64,000 nt of DNA from Clostridia bacterium (GTDB lineage: Bacteria > Bacillota > Clostridia > Oscillospirales > Acutalibacteraceae), in the NCBI GenBank assembly GCA_017428085.1, contig JAFRRP010000019.1, forward strand, positions 1-64,000, written 5' to 3'. This document shows positions 7,074 to 15,477 of this stretch, one piece after another; the stretch's first letter is position 1; each line of letters starts with the position of its first letter. The translations under genes were made by a program, and so were the position numbers. Below the pieces are notes generated by a model. The model was not told the origin of the DNA. It worked only from the letters and a program-made list of their open reading frames with translations, and made no database searches.

Positions 7074-8162
7074 TTGAACAGAAACGACAGTAGCGCAGGA
7101 AAGGATATTTCCGCAGCGCTGTGCGGCCTTTACGGGTCGTTTGGTTACGCCCGCTATAAGATGAATAAATTTGAAGAGTATGACCTCTACGCCCGTAACA
7201 AGGATTTCCTTGTGGCGGACCGGGTCGTCACGTTCACCGATACCAACGGCAAGCTGATGGCATTGAAGCCTGACGTGACGCTTTCCATCGCCAAGAACTG
7301 CCGGGACGTGCCCGGAGAAGTCAATAAGCTCTATTATGATGAAAACGTCTACCGCGTCTCCAAGGGGGCCAACGCCTTCCGGGAGATCCGCCAGTTGGGC
7401 GTGGAATGCACCGGTGAAGTGGATGACTACTGTATTTTAGAGGTGTTGACGCTGGCGCTGAGCAGCCTGAAAGCTATCTCCGGCGAATACGCGCTGGACG
7501 TTTCGGAGCTGTCCGTGCTCGGCGAGCTGCTCGACGGCTGCGGCCTTACCTCCTCGCAGAAGCGCGAGGCGCTGCGGCTGGTGGGGGAGAAGAACCTCCA
7601 CGAGACTGAGACCCTGTGCCGCGCGGCGGGCATCGACGAACAAACGGCGGATGTGCTGAAAACGCTGATCACTTCCTACGGAAAGCCCGCCGAGGTGCTG
7701 CCCGCGCTGAAAGCGCTGCTGCCCCAAAGCGCCGGGCTTGCCCGGTTGGAACGGCTGACGGAAGCGCTCGGCGACGACGTGGTGCGGGTGGATTTCTCGC
7801 TGGTCAGCGACATGAGCTACTACAACGGCGTGGTCTTCAAGGGCTACGTTGGAAATATTCCGGAGAGCGTGATCTCCGGCGGACAGTACGACCGGCTGAT
7901 GGAAAAGATGCGCCACACCTCCCGCGCCGTCGGCTTTGCGGTCTATCTGGACCTGTTGGAGGAGTTTTCCTTTTCGGAAACGGAATACGACGCGGACGCG
8001 CTGCTGCTGTACGGCGACGCCAACGACCCCGCCGATGTGATGCGGGCGGCCAGAAAGCTGGTTGGGGAGGGCAAACGCGTCTGCGTGCGCCGGAACGCCC
8101 CGGAAAAGCTGCGCTGCCGGGAGATCATCGACCTGACGGAAGGGGGCGCGGTCCATGGATAA
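7074..8162 (+). CDS. hisZ: ATP phosphoribosyltransferase regulatory subunit
   Basis: HisZ is a catalytically inactive relative of histidyl-tRNA synthetase that combines with short HisG to form the first enzyme of histidine synthesis and mediates histidine feedback. The class II synthetase-like core is visible (FTDTNGKLMALKPDVT near 60-75, SYYNGVVFKGYV near 250, SGGQYDRLMEKM near 275). The probable start is TTG at 7074 with AAGGGAGG 10 nt upstream, giving 362 residues; a start further upstream in the same frame would sit on the promoter. It overlaps hisG by 8 bp, which fits the stoichiometric complex. Confidence 0.9.
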   Translation: MNRNDSSAGKDISAALCGLYGSFGYARYKMNKFEEYDLYARNKDFLVADRVVTFTDTNGKLMALKPDVTLSIAKNCRDVPGEVNKLYYDENVYRVSKGANAFREIRQLGVECTGEVDDYCILEVLTLALSSLKAISGEYALDVSELSVLGELLDGCGLTSSQKREALRLVGEKNLHETETLCRAAGIDEQTADVLKTLITSYGKPAEVLPALKALLPQSAGLARLERLTEALGDDVVRVDFSLVSDMSYYNGVVFKGYVGNIPESVISGGQYDRLMEKMRHTSRAVGFAVYLDLLEEFSFSETEYDADALLLYGDANDPADVMRAARKLVGEGKRVCVRRNAPEKLRCREIIDLTEGGAVHG

Positions 8163-8778
8163 GATGCTGAATATCGCGCTGCCCAAGGGCAGGTTGGGCG
8201 AAAAGGTCTACGCCATGTTCGAGACGGCGGGATTTGAATGCCCCTCCATCCGAGAGCCGGGCCGCAAGCTGATCTTTGAAAACGAGGCCGCGGGCGTGCG
8301 CTATTTCTGGGTCAAGCCCAGCGACGTTGCCATCTACGTGGAGCGCGGCGCTGCGGATATCGGCGTGGCGGGCAAGGATATCCTGCTGGAATACGAGCCG
8401 GACGTCTACGAGCTGCACGATCTGGGGATCGGCAAATGCCGCATGGCGGTGGCGGCGAAAAAGGATTTCCGCGACAACCGTGCCAGGACGCTGCGGGTGG
8501 CGACGAAGTTTGCCAACATCGCCCTGAAATACTACAATTCCATCGGGCGGGATATCGATATCATCCACCTGAACGGCTCCATCGAACTGGCGCCGATCCT
8601 CGGTCTTTCCGACGTGATCGTGGATATCGTGGAGACGGGCGCCACGCTGAAGGAAAACGACCTTGTCGTGTATGAGGAGATCGTTCCCATCAGCGCGCGG
8701 CTGATCGCCAACAAGGCCGCCTACCGGTTCAAGACCGACGCCGTCAACGAGCTGGTCCAAAAGATTAAAAATTTGTAA
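8155..8778 (+). CDS. hisG: ATP phosphoribosyltransferase catalytic subunit, short form
   Basis: HisG joins ATP and PRPP to phosphoribosyl-ATP, the committed step of histidine synthesis. At 207 residues it is the short form lacking the C-terminal regulatory domain, so it needs HisZ, encoded just upstream with an 8-bp overlap. Family motifs are LPKGRLGEK at the N-terminus, DIGVAGKDILLE near 65, ATKFANIALKYY near 118, and the PRPP-binding stretch DVIVDIVETGATL near 160-172. GGAAGGGGG lies upstream of the ATG. Confidence 0.95.
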   Translation: MDKMLNIALPKGRLGEKVYAMFETAGFECPSIREPGRKLIFENEAAGVRYFWVKPSDVAIYVERGAADIGVAGKDILLEYEPDVYELHDLGIGKCRMAVAAKKDFRDNRARTLRVATKFANIALKYYNSIGRDIDIIHLNGSIELAPILGLSDVIVDIVETGATLKENDLVVYEEIVPISARLIANKAAYRFKTDAVNELVQKIKNL

Positions 8779-8814
8779 TACTGTGTCTTACGTCGATAAG
8801 CCCGATGCAATAAT

Positions 8815-9046
8815 CAAATAAGAATCGCGTTGTGAGCGCTGCAAGGCAGCGTACTACCAAAAAAAACGTCGTAGCACGGAGCCTCAGCTCCGTAATGAAG
8901 GTATCCTTTTAATGCTGCTGAGGCAGCGTGCTACAAAAAAAGCCGCAGCATGGAGCCTCAGCTCCGTAATGAAGGCATCCTTTTAACGCTGCTGAGACAG
9001 CGTGCTACCAAAAAACGCCGCAGCACGGGGCTTCAGCTCCATAACA
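8815..9046. repeat. REPIN-like palindromic repeats, two full copies and fragments
   Basis: Two near-identical units of about 64 bp lie at 8871-8934 and 8945-9008. Each begins GTAGCAC or GCAGCA plus GGAGCCTCAGCTCCGT, has a centre with ATCCTTTTAA, and ends GCAGCGTGCTAC. A partial third copy lies at 9020-9045 and a related hairpin at 8822-8857. A_n tracts separate the units. The same unit occurs in inverse orientation at 25959-26024. The block sits between hisG and hisD and may form RNA hairpins that affect downstream expression. Confidence 0.7.
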
Positions 9047-9067
9047 ATTAGATTAGAGGAAAAACCA

Positions 9068-10342
9068 ATGATCAAAATTCTGAAACTGAGTGAAACAGAC
9101 CGCAGCGAGATACTGGCGCGCGGCGCGGAGGTGCGGGACGTTTCCGCGCCGGTCGCCGCCATCATCGCGGACGTGAGAGCCAACGGCGACGCTGCGGTAT
9201 TCCGATATAATGAAAAATTCGACGGCGCAAAGCTGGAAACGCTGGCGGTGACGGCGGAAGAGATCGCACAGGCGCGAGCTGCCGTTTCGCCGGAGTTCCT
9301 CTCCGTGCTGGAACAGGCGGCGGCCAACATCCGCAAGTTCCATGAGCACCAGAAGCGAAGCGGCTTTATCATCAACGATACGCCCGGCGTGGTCACCGGG
9401 CAGAAGGTGATCCCGCTGGACAAGGTGGGCCTGTACGTGCCCGGCGGCACGGCGGCGTACCCCTCCACCGTGCTGATGGACGCCATCCCCGCCAAGATCG
9501 CGGGCTGCGGGCAGGTGGTCATTGTGACGCCTCCCGGCAAGGACGGAAAAATCAACCCTGTCATTCTGGCGGCGGCAAGCGTCGCGGGCGTCGACCGCAT
9601 CTTCAAGGTCGGCGGTGCGCAGGCCGTGGCGGCGCTGGCCTACGGCACCGAGAGCATCCCCAAGGTGGATAAGATCGTCGGCCCGGGCAACGCCTATGTG
9701 GCGGAGGCCAAAAAGCAGGTCTTCGGGCAGGTGGCCATCGACATGATCGCCGGACCCAGCGAAATACTGATCATTGCGGACGGCCATACCAACCCCGTCT
9801 ACGCGGCCGCCGACCTGCTGAGCCAGGCGGAGCACGACCGCATGGCAAGCGCGGTGCTGGTGACGGATTCCATGGAGCTGGCCGAACAGGTCAGCGCGGA
9901 GCTGGAACGCCAGATCAAGCTGCTGCTGCGGCACGAGATCGCCCGCGCCTCCATCGACGGCAACGGCAAGATCATCGTGACGGATTCCATCATGGAAGCG
10001 ATCGAGGTCTCCAACGAGCTTGCCCCGGAGCATCTTGAACTGTGTCTTGACGATCCCTTCGCGGTGCTGGACGCGGTTCGCCATGCGGGCTCGGTCTTCA
10101 TGGGCCGCTATTGCCCGGAGGCGCTGGGCGACTACTTCGCGGGACCCAACCACACGCTGCCCACGGGCGGCACGGCGCGGTTTTCCAACCCGCTGTCGGT
10201 GGACGATTTCGTCAAAAAGACGCAATACACCTATTACACCAAAGACGCGCTGGCCAACGTGGCGGATCAGGTGGCCCTGTTTGCCACGCAGGAGGGCCTC
10301 ACCGCCCACGCCAACAGCGTGACGGTCAGGAAGAATGTGTAG
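9068..10342 (+). CDS. hisD: Histidinol dehydrogenase
   Basis: HisD oxidises L-histidinol to L-histidine in two NAD-dependent steps, the last of the pathway. The 424-residue protein shows family motifs VPGGTAAYPSTVLM near 125, GGAQAVAALAYGTE near 185, PGNAYVAEAKKQVFG near 207, LLSQAEHDR near 255 (zinc-ligand region), and GPNHTLPTGGTAR near 360. The start at 9068 has AGAGGA upstream. It is preceded by the repeat block, and its TAG stop is contributed by the first bases of a REP-like hairpin. Confidence 0.95.
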   Translation: MIKILKLSETDRSEILARGAEVRDVSAPVAAIIADVRANGDAAVFRYNEKFDGAKLETLAVTAEEIAQARAAVSPEFLSVLEQAAANIRKFHEHQKRSGFIINDTPGVVTGQKVIPLDKVGLYVPGGTAAYPSTVLMDAIPAKIAGCGQVVIVTPPGKDGKINPVILAAASVAGVDRIFKVGGAQAVAALAYGTESIPKVDKIVGPGNAYVAEAKKQVFGQVAIDMIAGPSEILIIADGHTNPVYAAADLLSQAEHDRMASAVLVTDSMELAEQVSAELERQIKLLLRHEIARASIDGNGKIIVTDSIMEAIEVSNELAPEHLELCLDDPFAVLDAVRHAGSVFMGRYCPEALGDYFAGPNHTLPTGGTARFSNPLSVDDFVKKTQYTYYTKDALANVADQVALFATQEGLTAHANSVTVRKNV

Positions 10343-10380
10343 CGCGGCTCCGTGAGCCGCCCCCGGCGCAAGCCGGTTTC
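10341..10380 (+). repeat. REP-like tandem hairpins at the hisD stop
   Basis: GCGGCTC-CGT-GAGCCGC at 10344-10360 is followed by CCGGC-GCAA-GCCGG and TTTC at 10363-10380. The first hairpin is identical to the one at 28588-28604. The TAG of the repeat is the stop codon of hisD. The second hairpin with a short T run could be a weak terminator. Confidence 0.6.
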
Positions 10381-10401
10381 TGACGATGGGGGACGACTGT
10401 T

Positions 10402-11622
10402 ATGACTTCTTTCTTTCAAAAGATCGTTGCGTTTTTTACGGCGATTTTCGCGTTCATTTCCGGCCTGTTCGGGTTAAATAAGGACAAACCGGAACCGGAG
10501 CCGGAACCCACCACCATGATGGAAGAGACCACCCAACCGATCGATCCGGCGGAGCTGCGGCTGGAGCCGGAGATCTTGTCGGAGGCGCGGACGATCCTGC
10601 ACAACCCGGGCAGTATCTATTGTTATTTCGCATGGCCCAGCATTGCCCGACTGAATGACGGGCGTTTTGCTGTGACCTGCTCCGGGTTCCGCCGCGATCA
10701 TCTTTGCCCGTTCGGACAGGCGGTGATGATCACCAGCGCCGACGAGGGCAAAACGTGGTCCGCTCCGGTCGCTGTGATCGAAACGCCGCTGGACGACCGC
10801 GACGCGGGCGTGGTTCCCTTCGGTGAGAACGGCGTGATCGTTACCTCCTTCACCAACACCCGCGCGGAGCAGCGGGCGTGGAATCCGGGCAACGCGGAAT
10901 TCATGGCGTATCTGGATACGATCACGGACGAAGACAAGGCAAGGTATCTCGGTTCCACCTTCCGCATGAGCTTTGACGGCGGCAATACCTTCGGCGATAT
11001 CCGTATCAGCCCGGTCACCTCGCCGCACGGGCCGATGGAGCTATCGGACGGGTCGCTGCTTTGGGTGGGCAGGACTTACCAGAACACCGATCTTCCGGAG
11101 GAAAAAAGCGGATCGAAGCGTGGCGTATCGCCGCAGACGGCACTATGACCTTTGTGGGCGCGGTGCCGCAGGTTTACAGGGACGGACGGTTGGTGGATTT
11201 CTGAGAGCCGCACGCCGTCGAACTGCCGGACGGCACGCTGCTCTGTCATATCCGTGACGACAACCACTTTACCGTCTACCAGACCCGTTCCGCGGACGGC
11301 GGCAGAACGTGGAGCGAGCCCGTTCAGCTGTTGGCCGACCGGGGGCGGCTCGCCTCCGCACCTGTTTCTCCACTCTTCCGGTGTGATGATCTGTTCCTAC
11401 GGCTACCGCAACGAGCCATACGGCGTGCGCCTGATGCTCAGCACAGACGGCGGGCAGACGTGGAAGAAGGACCTTGCGCTGTGAGAGACGAACGTTTCTT
11501 TTGACCTCGGATATCCCGCCACAGCGGAGTTGCGAGACGGTACGCTGCTCACGGTGTTCTATGCCATAGACGCTGTTGACAGCACCGCCGTTATCAAGCA
11601 GATCCGCTGGAGGCTGAATTAA
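10402..11622 (+). pseudogene. Sialidase-superfamily (BNR repeat) protein, decayed
   Basis: The remains encode a protein with a hydrophobic N-terminal segment (FFQKIVAFFTAIFAFISGLF), a linker rich in Pro-Glu, and a sialidase-like beta-propeller. Asp-box motifs are clear: SADEGKTWSAP, SFDGGNTF, SADGGRTWSEP and STDGGQTWKKD, plus EPHAVELPDGTLLCHIR and LGYPATAELRDGTLLTV. The frame is broken by at least two frameshifts (near 11100 and 11340) and two TGA stops (11202-11204, 11482-11484). The segment up to 11148 could still give a truncated protein. It lies between hisD and hisC in the same direction; its former substrate was probably a sialylated or related glycan (inference). Confidence 0.8.
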
Positions 11623-11671
11623 TACACCTCAGCATAACTATTTTAACTCTTAATTTTCAACTCTCAACTTT

Positions 11672-12742
11672 ATGTTTATGAGCCGATTTTTTACCGAAAA
11701 ACTGAATAACCTTGAGCCCTACACCCCCGGCGAGCAGCCGCGGGACATGCAGTATATCAAGCTGAACACCAACGAATCCCCGTTCCCGCCGTCGGAAAAG
11801 GCGATCCGCTATGCCGCCGAGGAGGCGGAACGGCTGCGGCTGTACCCCGACCCGGAATGCAAGGGCCTGACGGAAAAGCTGGCGGCATATTATGACGTCG
11901 CGCCGGAGAACGTCGTCGTCAACAACGGCTCCGACGAGACGCTGTATTTCGCGTTCATGGCTTTTTGCGACGAGAAGCGACCCGCGTATTTCCCGAATAT
12001 CAGCTACGGCTTTTACCCCGTGTTCGCGCAGGTGAACCGCCTGCCCTATACGGAACTGCCGCTGCGGGACGATTTCACCGTCGACCCGGAAGACTATATC
12101 GGCAAAAACGCCTTCGTCGTGATCGCCAACCCCAACGCGCCCACCGGTATCGCGCTGACGCTGGCGCAGATCGAGCGCATCGTCGCCGGAAACCCGGACG
12201 GCGTGGTGGTGGTCGACGAGGCCTACGTTGATTTCGGGGCCGAGAGCGCGGTGGCGCTGACGAAGCAATACGACAACCTGCTGGTGGTGCAGACCTATTC
12301 CAAATCCCGGTCGCTGGCCGGGGCGCGGCTGGGCTTCGGCATCGGCGACGCGGCGCTGATCCGGGACCTGAACACCATCAAATTCTCCACCAATCCCTAC
12401 AATATCAACCGCATGACCATGGCGGCGGGCGTGGGCGCGCTGGAAGACGACGATCATATGAAAGCCAACTGCCGCGCCATCATGGAAAACCGCGCCTGGA
12501 CCGTGGCGGAGCTGCAAAAGATCGGCTTCACGGTGCTGGATTCCGCCGCGAATTTCATCTTCGCGCGCCATCCGCGCATCGACGGAAAAGAGCTGTATCT
12601 GACGCTGAAGGCCAACGGGATTTTAGTGCGTCATTTTAATAAAGAAGCGCTGTGCCAGTACAACCGCATCACCATCGGCACACGCGAACAGATGGAGACC
12701 CTGATCGCAGCGATCAGGCGGCTTTGGGAGGATCAATTATGA
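11672..12742 (+). CDS. hisC: Histidinol-phosphate aminotransferase
   Basis: HisC transfers the amino group of glutamate to imidazole acetol phosphate, giving histidinol phosphate. The 356-residue fold type I PLP enzyme shows IKLNTNESPFPPS near 30, NNGSDETLYFAF near 88, ANPNAPTGIAL near 152, VVVDEAYVDF near 177, and the PLP lysine in TYSKSRSLAGARLGFG near 210. The upstream region is an A/T-rich CTTAA/CTCAA stretch without a visible ribosome-binding site; ATG at 11672 or 11678 could be used. It overlaps hisB by 4 bp. Confidence 0.93.
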   Translation: MFMSRFFTEKLNNLEPYTPGEQPRDMQYIKLNTNESPFPPSEKAIRYAAEEAERLRLYPDPECKGLTEKLAAYYDVAPENVVVNNGSDETLYFAFMAFCDEKRPAYFPNISYGFYPVFAQVNRLPYTELPLRDDFTVDPEDYIGKNAFVVIANPNAPTGIALTLAQIERIVAGNPDGVVVVDEAYVDFGAESAVALTKQYDNLLVVQTYSKSRSLAGARLGFGIGDAALIRDLNTIKFSTNPYNINRMTMAAGVGALEDDDHMKANCRAIMENRAWTVAELQKIGFTVLDSAANFIFARHPRIDGKELYLTLKANGILVRHFNKEALCQYNRITIGTREQMETLIAAIRRLWEDQL

Positions 12743-13326
12743 GAACGGCGACGATCAACCGGGTGACGGCGGAAACCTCGATTTCCCTGAAACTGGAGCT
12801 CGACGGCAGCGGCGCGTCGACTGTCGACAGTGGCTGCGGCTTTCTGGACCACATGCTTACGCTCTTCGCCAAGCACGGCGGGTTCGACCTGACGCTGACC
12901 TGCAAGGGCGATACGCAAGTCGATTACCATCACACGACGGAGGATATCGGCATCTGCCTCGGCGCGGCGTTCAAAGAGGCGCTGGGCGACAAGAAGGGGA
13001 TCGTGCGCTACGGCTTTATGATCCTGCCGATGGACGAGACGCTGATCCTGACCGCCGTGGACCTTTCCGGCCGCAGCTATCTGGCATGTGAGCTGGAGAT
13101 CCCCACCGAAAAGGTGGGCGATTTCGACACCGAGTTGGTGGAGGAGTTCTGGGCGGCGTTTGTCCGCACCTCTGAATCCACCTTACACATAAAACAGATC
13201 AGCGGCAGAAACAGCCACCACATCATCGAGGGGACGTTCAAGTCGGCGGCCCGCAGTTTGCGGGAAGCGGTCGGCATGGACCCGCGCTTCGCGGACGCGC
13301 TGCCCTCCACAAAAGGGGTGCTGTGA
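12739..13326 (+). CDS. hisB: Imidazoleglycerol-phosphate dehydratase
   Basis: HisB removes water from imidazole glycerol phosphate using two manganese ions. It is the monofunctional 195-residue form without a histidinol-phosphatase domain. Metal-binding motifs are present: FLDHMLTLFAKHG near 35, DYHHTTEDIGICLG near 62, and SGRNSHHIIEGTFKS near 155. The ATG at 12739 overlaps the hisC stop (ATGA). The histidinol-phosphate phosphatase is not in this operon. Confidence 0.95.
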   Translation: MRTATINRVTAETSISLKLELDGSGASTVDSGCGFLDHMLTLFAKHGGFDLTLTCKGDTQVDYHHTTEDIGICLGAAFKEALGDKKGIVRYGFMILPMDETLILTAVDLSGRSYLACELEIPTEKVGDFDTELVEEFWAAFVRTSESTLHIKQISGRNSHHIIEGTFKSAARSLREAVGMDPRFADALPSTKGVL

Positions 13327-13940
13327 TGGTAGCTATCGTCGATTACGGCGTGGGGAACCTCTTCTCGCTGAAATGCTCGTTGGATTACATCGGCGCGAAG
13401 GCCGCGGTCACCTCCGACGAAGCCGACCTTGACGCGGCCGACGCGGTGATCCTGCCGGGCGTGGGCGCGTTCCGTGACGCGGCGGCCAAGCTGCGCGGCA
13501 GCGGGCTGGATAAAGCAGTGGTCAAAAACGCGCGAAGCGGCAAGCCGCTGCTGGGCATCTGCCTCGGGATGCAGATGCTTTTTGAAAAAAGCTATGAATA
13601 TGGGATTTATGACGGGCTGGGGCTGATCCCCGGCGAGATCGTTCCGCTGGCGGGGTACGTGCCTGCAGAACTGAAGATTCCGCAGATCGGCTGGAACGCC
13701 CTGCGGTTCACGCAGGAAGACTGCCCGTTGTTCAAGTATAATAAAAACGGCGACCACGTGTATTTTGTCCATTCCTATTACGCGAAGTGCGACGGCGCTT
13801 ATATCGTTGCTGATACGGAATACGGCGCGCCTGTGACGGCGGCAGTGGCAAAGGACAACGTCTTCGGCTGCCAGTTCCACCCGGAAAAAAGTGGTGAAGT
13901 GGGATTGAGTATTCTGAAAGCGTTCTGTGAAATGGGGTGA
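13326..13940 (+). CDS. hisH: Imidazole glycerol phosphate synthase, glutamine amidotransferase subunit
   Basis: HisH splits glutamine and channels ammonia to HisF. The 204-residue class I amidotransferase has the P-loop region ILPGVGAFRDA, the nucleophile Cys in LGICLGMQMLF near residue 80, and the His-Glu pair in CQFHPEKSGEVG near 185. The ATG at 13326 shares a base with the hisB stop (TGATG); a GTG one codon earlier is the alternative. It forms a heterodimer with HisF encoded two genes on. Confidence 0.95.
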   Translation: MVAIVDYGVGNLFSLKCSLDYIGAKAAVTSDEADLDAADAVILPGVGAFRDAAAKLRGSGLDKAVVKNARSGKPLLGICLGMQMLFEKSYEYGIYDGLGLIPGEIVPLAGYVPAELKIPQIGWNALRFTQEDCPLFKYNKNGDHVYFVHSYYAKCDGAYIVADTEYGAPVTAAVAKDNVFGCQFHPEKSGEVGLSILKAFCEMG

Positions 13941-13944
13941 CGGT

Positions 13945-14658
13945 ATGCAGATATTTCCGGCTATCGACCTGTTCGGCGGTAAGGCCGTGCGCCTGTATAA
14001 AGGCAATTACGACGATATGACCATCTACAGCGACCGCCCGGCGGAGATTGCCGCCGACTTTGCCGCGCAGGGCGCGAAATATATCCATATCGTCGATCTG
14101 GAGGGTGCGAAGACCGGCGGCACGCCCAACATTGAAACGGTCAAAACGATCCTGTCGTCCACCGGACTGTTTGCTGAGATCGGCGGCGGCATCCGCAGCA
14201 TGGCGACAGTGAATACTTATCTTGACGCCGGGGCGGGCCGGGTGATCCTCGGCACCGCCGCGGTGGAAAATGAGGATTTTCTGCAGGAAGCAGTCAAGAC
14301 TTATGGCGAGAAAATCGCCGTGGGGGTGGACCTGAAGGACGGCTTTGTCGCGGTGAAGGGCTGGACGGAAAAATCCCGATACAGCGCCTTCGAGTTCTGC
14401 GAAAAGCTGCAATCGCTCGGCGTGAAAACGCTGATCGTGACCGATATTTCCAAGGATGGCGCCATGCAGGGCGCGAACCACGGTTTGTATCAGGATTTAT
14501 CGAAAAAAATCCGCATGGACCTGATCGCCTCAGGCGGCGTTTCGTCGCTGGAGGATATCCACAGGCTGGCCGCGCTGGGCGTTTCCGGCGCCATCGTCGG
14601 CAAGGCGTACTACACAAAGGCCTTCACGATCCGTGAGGCGCTGGAGGCGGCGACATGA
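13945..14658 (+). CDS. hisA: ProFAR isomerase (phosphoribosyl-formimino-AICAR isomerase)
   Basis: HisA opens the ribose ring of ProFAR in an Amadori rearrangement. The 237-residue TIM barrel begins MQIFPAIDLFGGKAVRLYKG with catalytic Asp8, and the second catalytic Asp is in VTDISKDGAMQG near residue 168. Phosphate-binding loops are IGGGIRSM near 80 and ASGGVSSLED near 200. The ATG at 13945 is preferred to an upstream frame inside hisH. It overlaps hisF by 4 bp. Confidence 0.95.
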   Translation: MQIFPAIDLFGGKAVRLYKGNYDDMTIYSDRPAEIAADFAAQGAKYIHIVDLEGAKTGGTPNIETVKTILSSTGLFAEIGGGIRSMATVNTYLDAGAGRVILGTAAVENEDFLQEAVKTYGEKIAVGVDLKDGFVAVKGWTEKSRYSAFEFCEKLQSLGVKTLIVTDISKDGAMQGANHGLYQDLSKKIRMDLIASGGVSSLEDIHRLAALGVSGAIVGKAYYTKAFTIREALEAAT

Positions 14659-15413
14659 TCACAAAACGCATCATCCCCTGTCTGGATGTCAAGGACGGCA
14701 GGGTCGTCAAGGGCGTCAATTTCGGCGGGCTGAACGACGTGTCCTCTCCCGTAGAACTGGCGGAATACTACAACAAAAGCGGCGCGGACGAGCTGGTGTT
14801 TTACGACATCACCGCCTCCGCGGAGGGGCGGAAGCTGTTCATCGACATCCTGACCGAAACGGCGTCAAAGGTGTTCATTCCCCTGACCGTCGGCGGCGGC
14901 ATCAATACGGTGGCGGATTTCGACCGCGTGCTGAAATGCGGCGCGGACAAGGTCAGCGTCAACTCGGGCGCGATCCGCAACCCCAATCTCATCGACGAGG
15001 CCGCGAAGCGCTACGGCGACCAGTGCGTGGTGATCTCCGCGGACGTGAAGCGCGTGGACGGCGTGTTCCGGGTGTTTGCCAAGGGCGGACGCGAGAATAC
15101 CGGCATGGAGGCCGTCGGCTGGATCAAAAGCTGTGTGGAACGCGGCGCGGGCGAGGTGGTTCTCAATTCCATCGACACCGACGGCGTGAAGCGGGGCTTC
15201 GATCTGGAGATGCTGGCGGCGGTGTGCGACGCGGTGAACGTGCCGGTGATCGCCTCCGGCGGCGCGGGTAAAAAAGATGATTTCATCACGCTGTTCCGGA
15301 CGCTTCCCAAGGTGGACGCAGGCCTGGCCGCCTCCATCTTCCACTTCGGCGAGGTGGATATCAAAGATCTGAAAACAGCCCTGCGGAACGCGGGGATAGA
15401 AGTGAGGCTGTAA
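14655..15413 (+). CDS. hisF: Imidazole glycerol phosphate synthase, cyclase subunit
   Basis: HisF uses ammonia from HisH to turn PRFAR into imidazole glycerol phosphate and AICAR. The 252-residue TIM barrel starts MITKRIIPCLDVKDGRVVKG with catalytic Asp11; the second catalytic Asp lies in VVISADVKRVDG near residue 130. Phosphate loops are TVGGGINTVADF near 80 and ASGGAGKKDDF near 200. Its ATG overlaps the hisA stop. A 64-bp gap without terminator leads to the TAXI gene, so read-through is likely. Confidence 0.95.
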   Translation: MITKRIIPCLDVKDGRVVKGVNFGGLNDVSSPVELAEYYNKSGADELVFYDITASAEGRKLFIDILTETASKVFIPLTVGGGINTVADFDRVLKCGADKVSVNSGAIRNPNLIDEAAKRYGDQCVVISADVKRVDGVFRVFAKGGRENTGMEAVGWIKSCVERGAGEVVLNSIDTDGVKRGFDLEMLAAVCDAVNVPVIASGGAGKKDDFITLFRTLPKVDAGLAASIFHFGEVDIKDLKTALRNAGIEVRL

Positions 15414-15477
15414 AACCGGTACTGACCGTGACAGCCTTTATGACAGAGATAATAAAACCCAATACGGAGAAAGCAAT

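Noticed and set aside
10402..11622. TGA recoded as an amino acid in the sialidase-like gene
   Set aside because: Many intact genes here end in TGA, TGG is the normal Trp codon, and the gene also carries frameshifts, so decay explains the stops.
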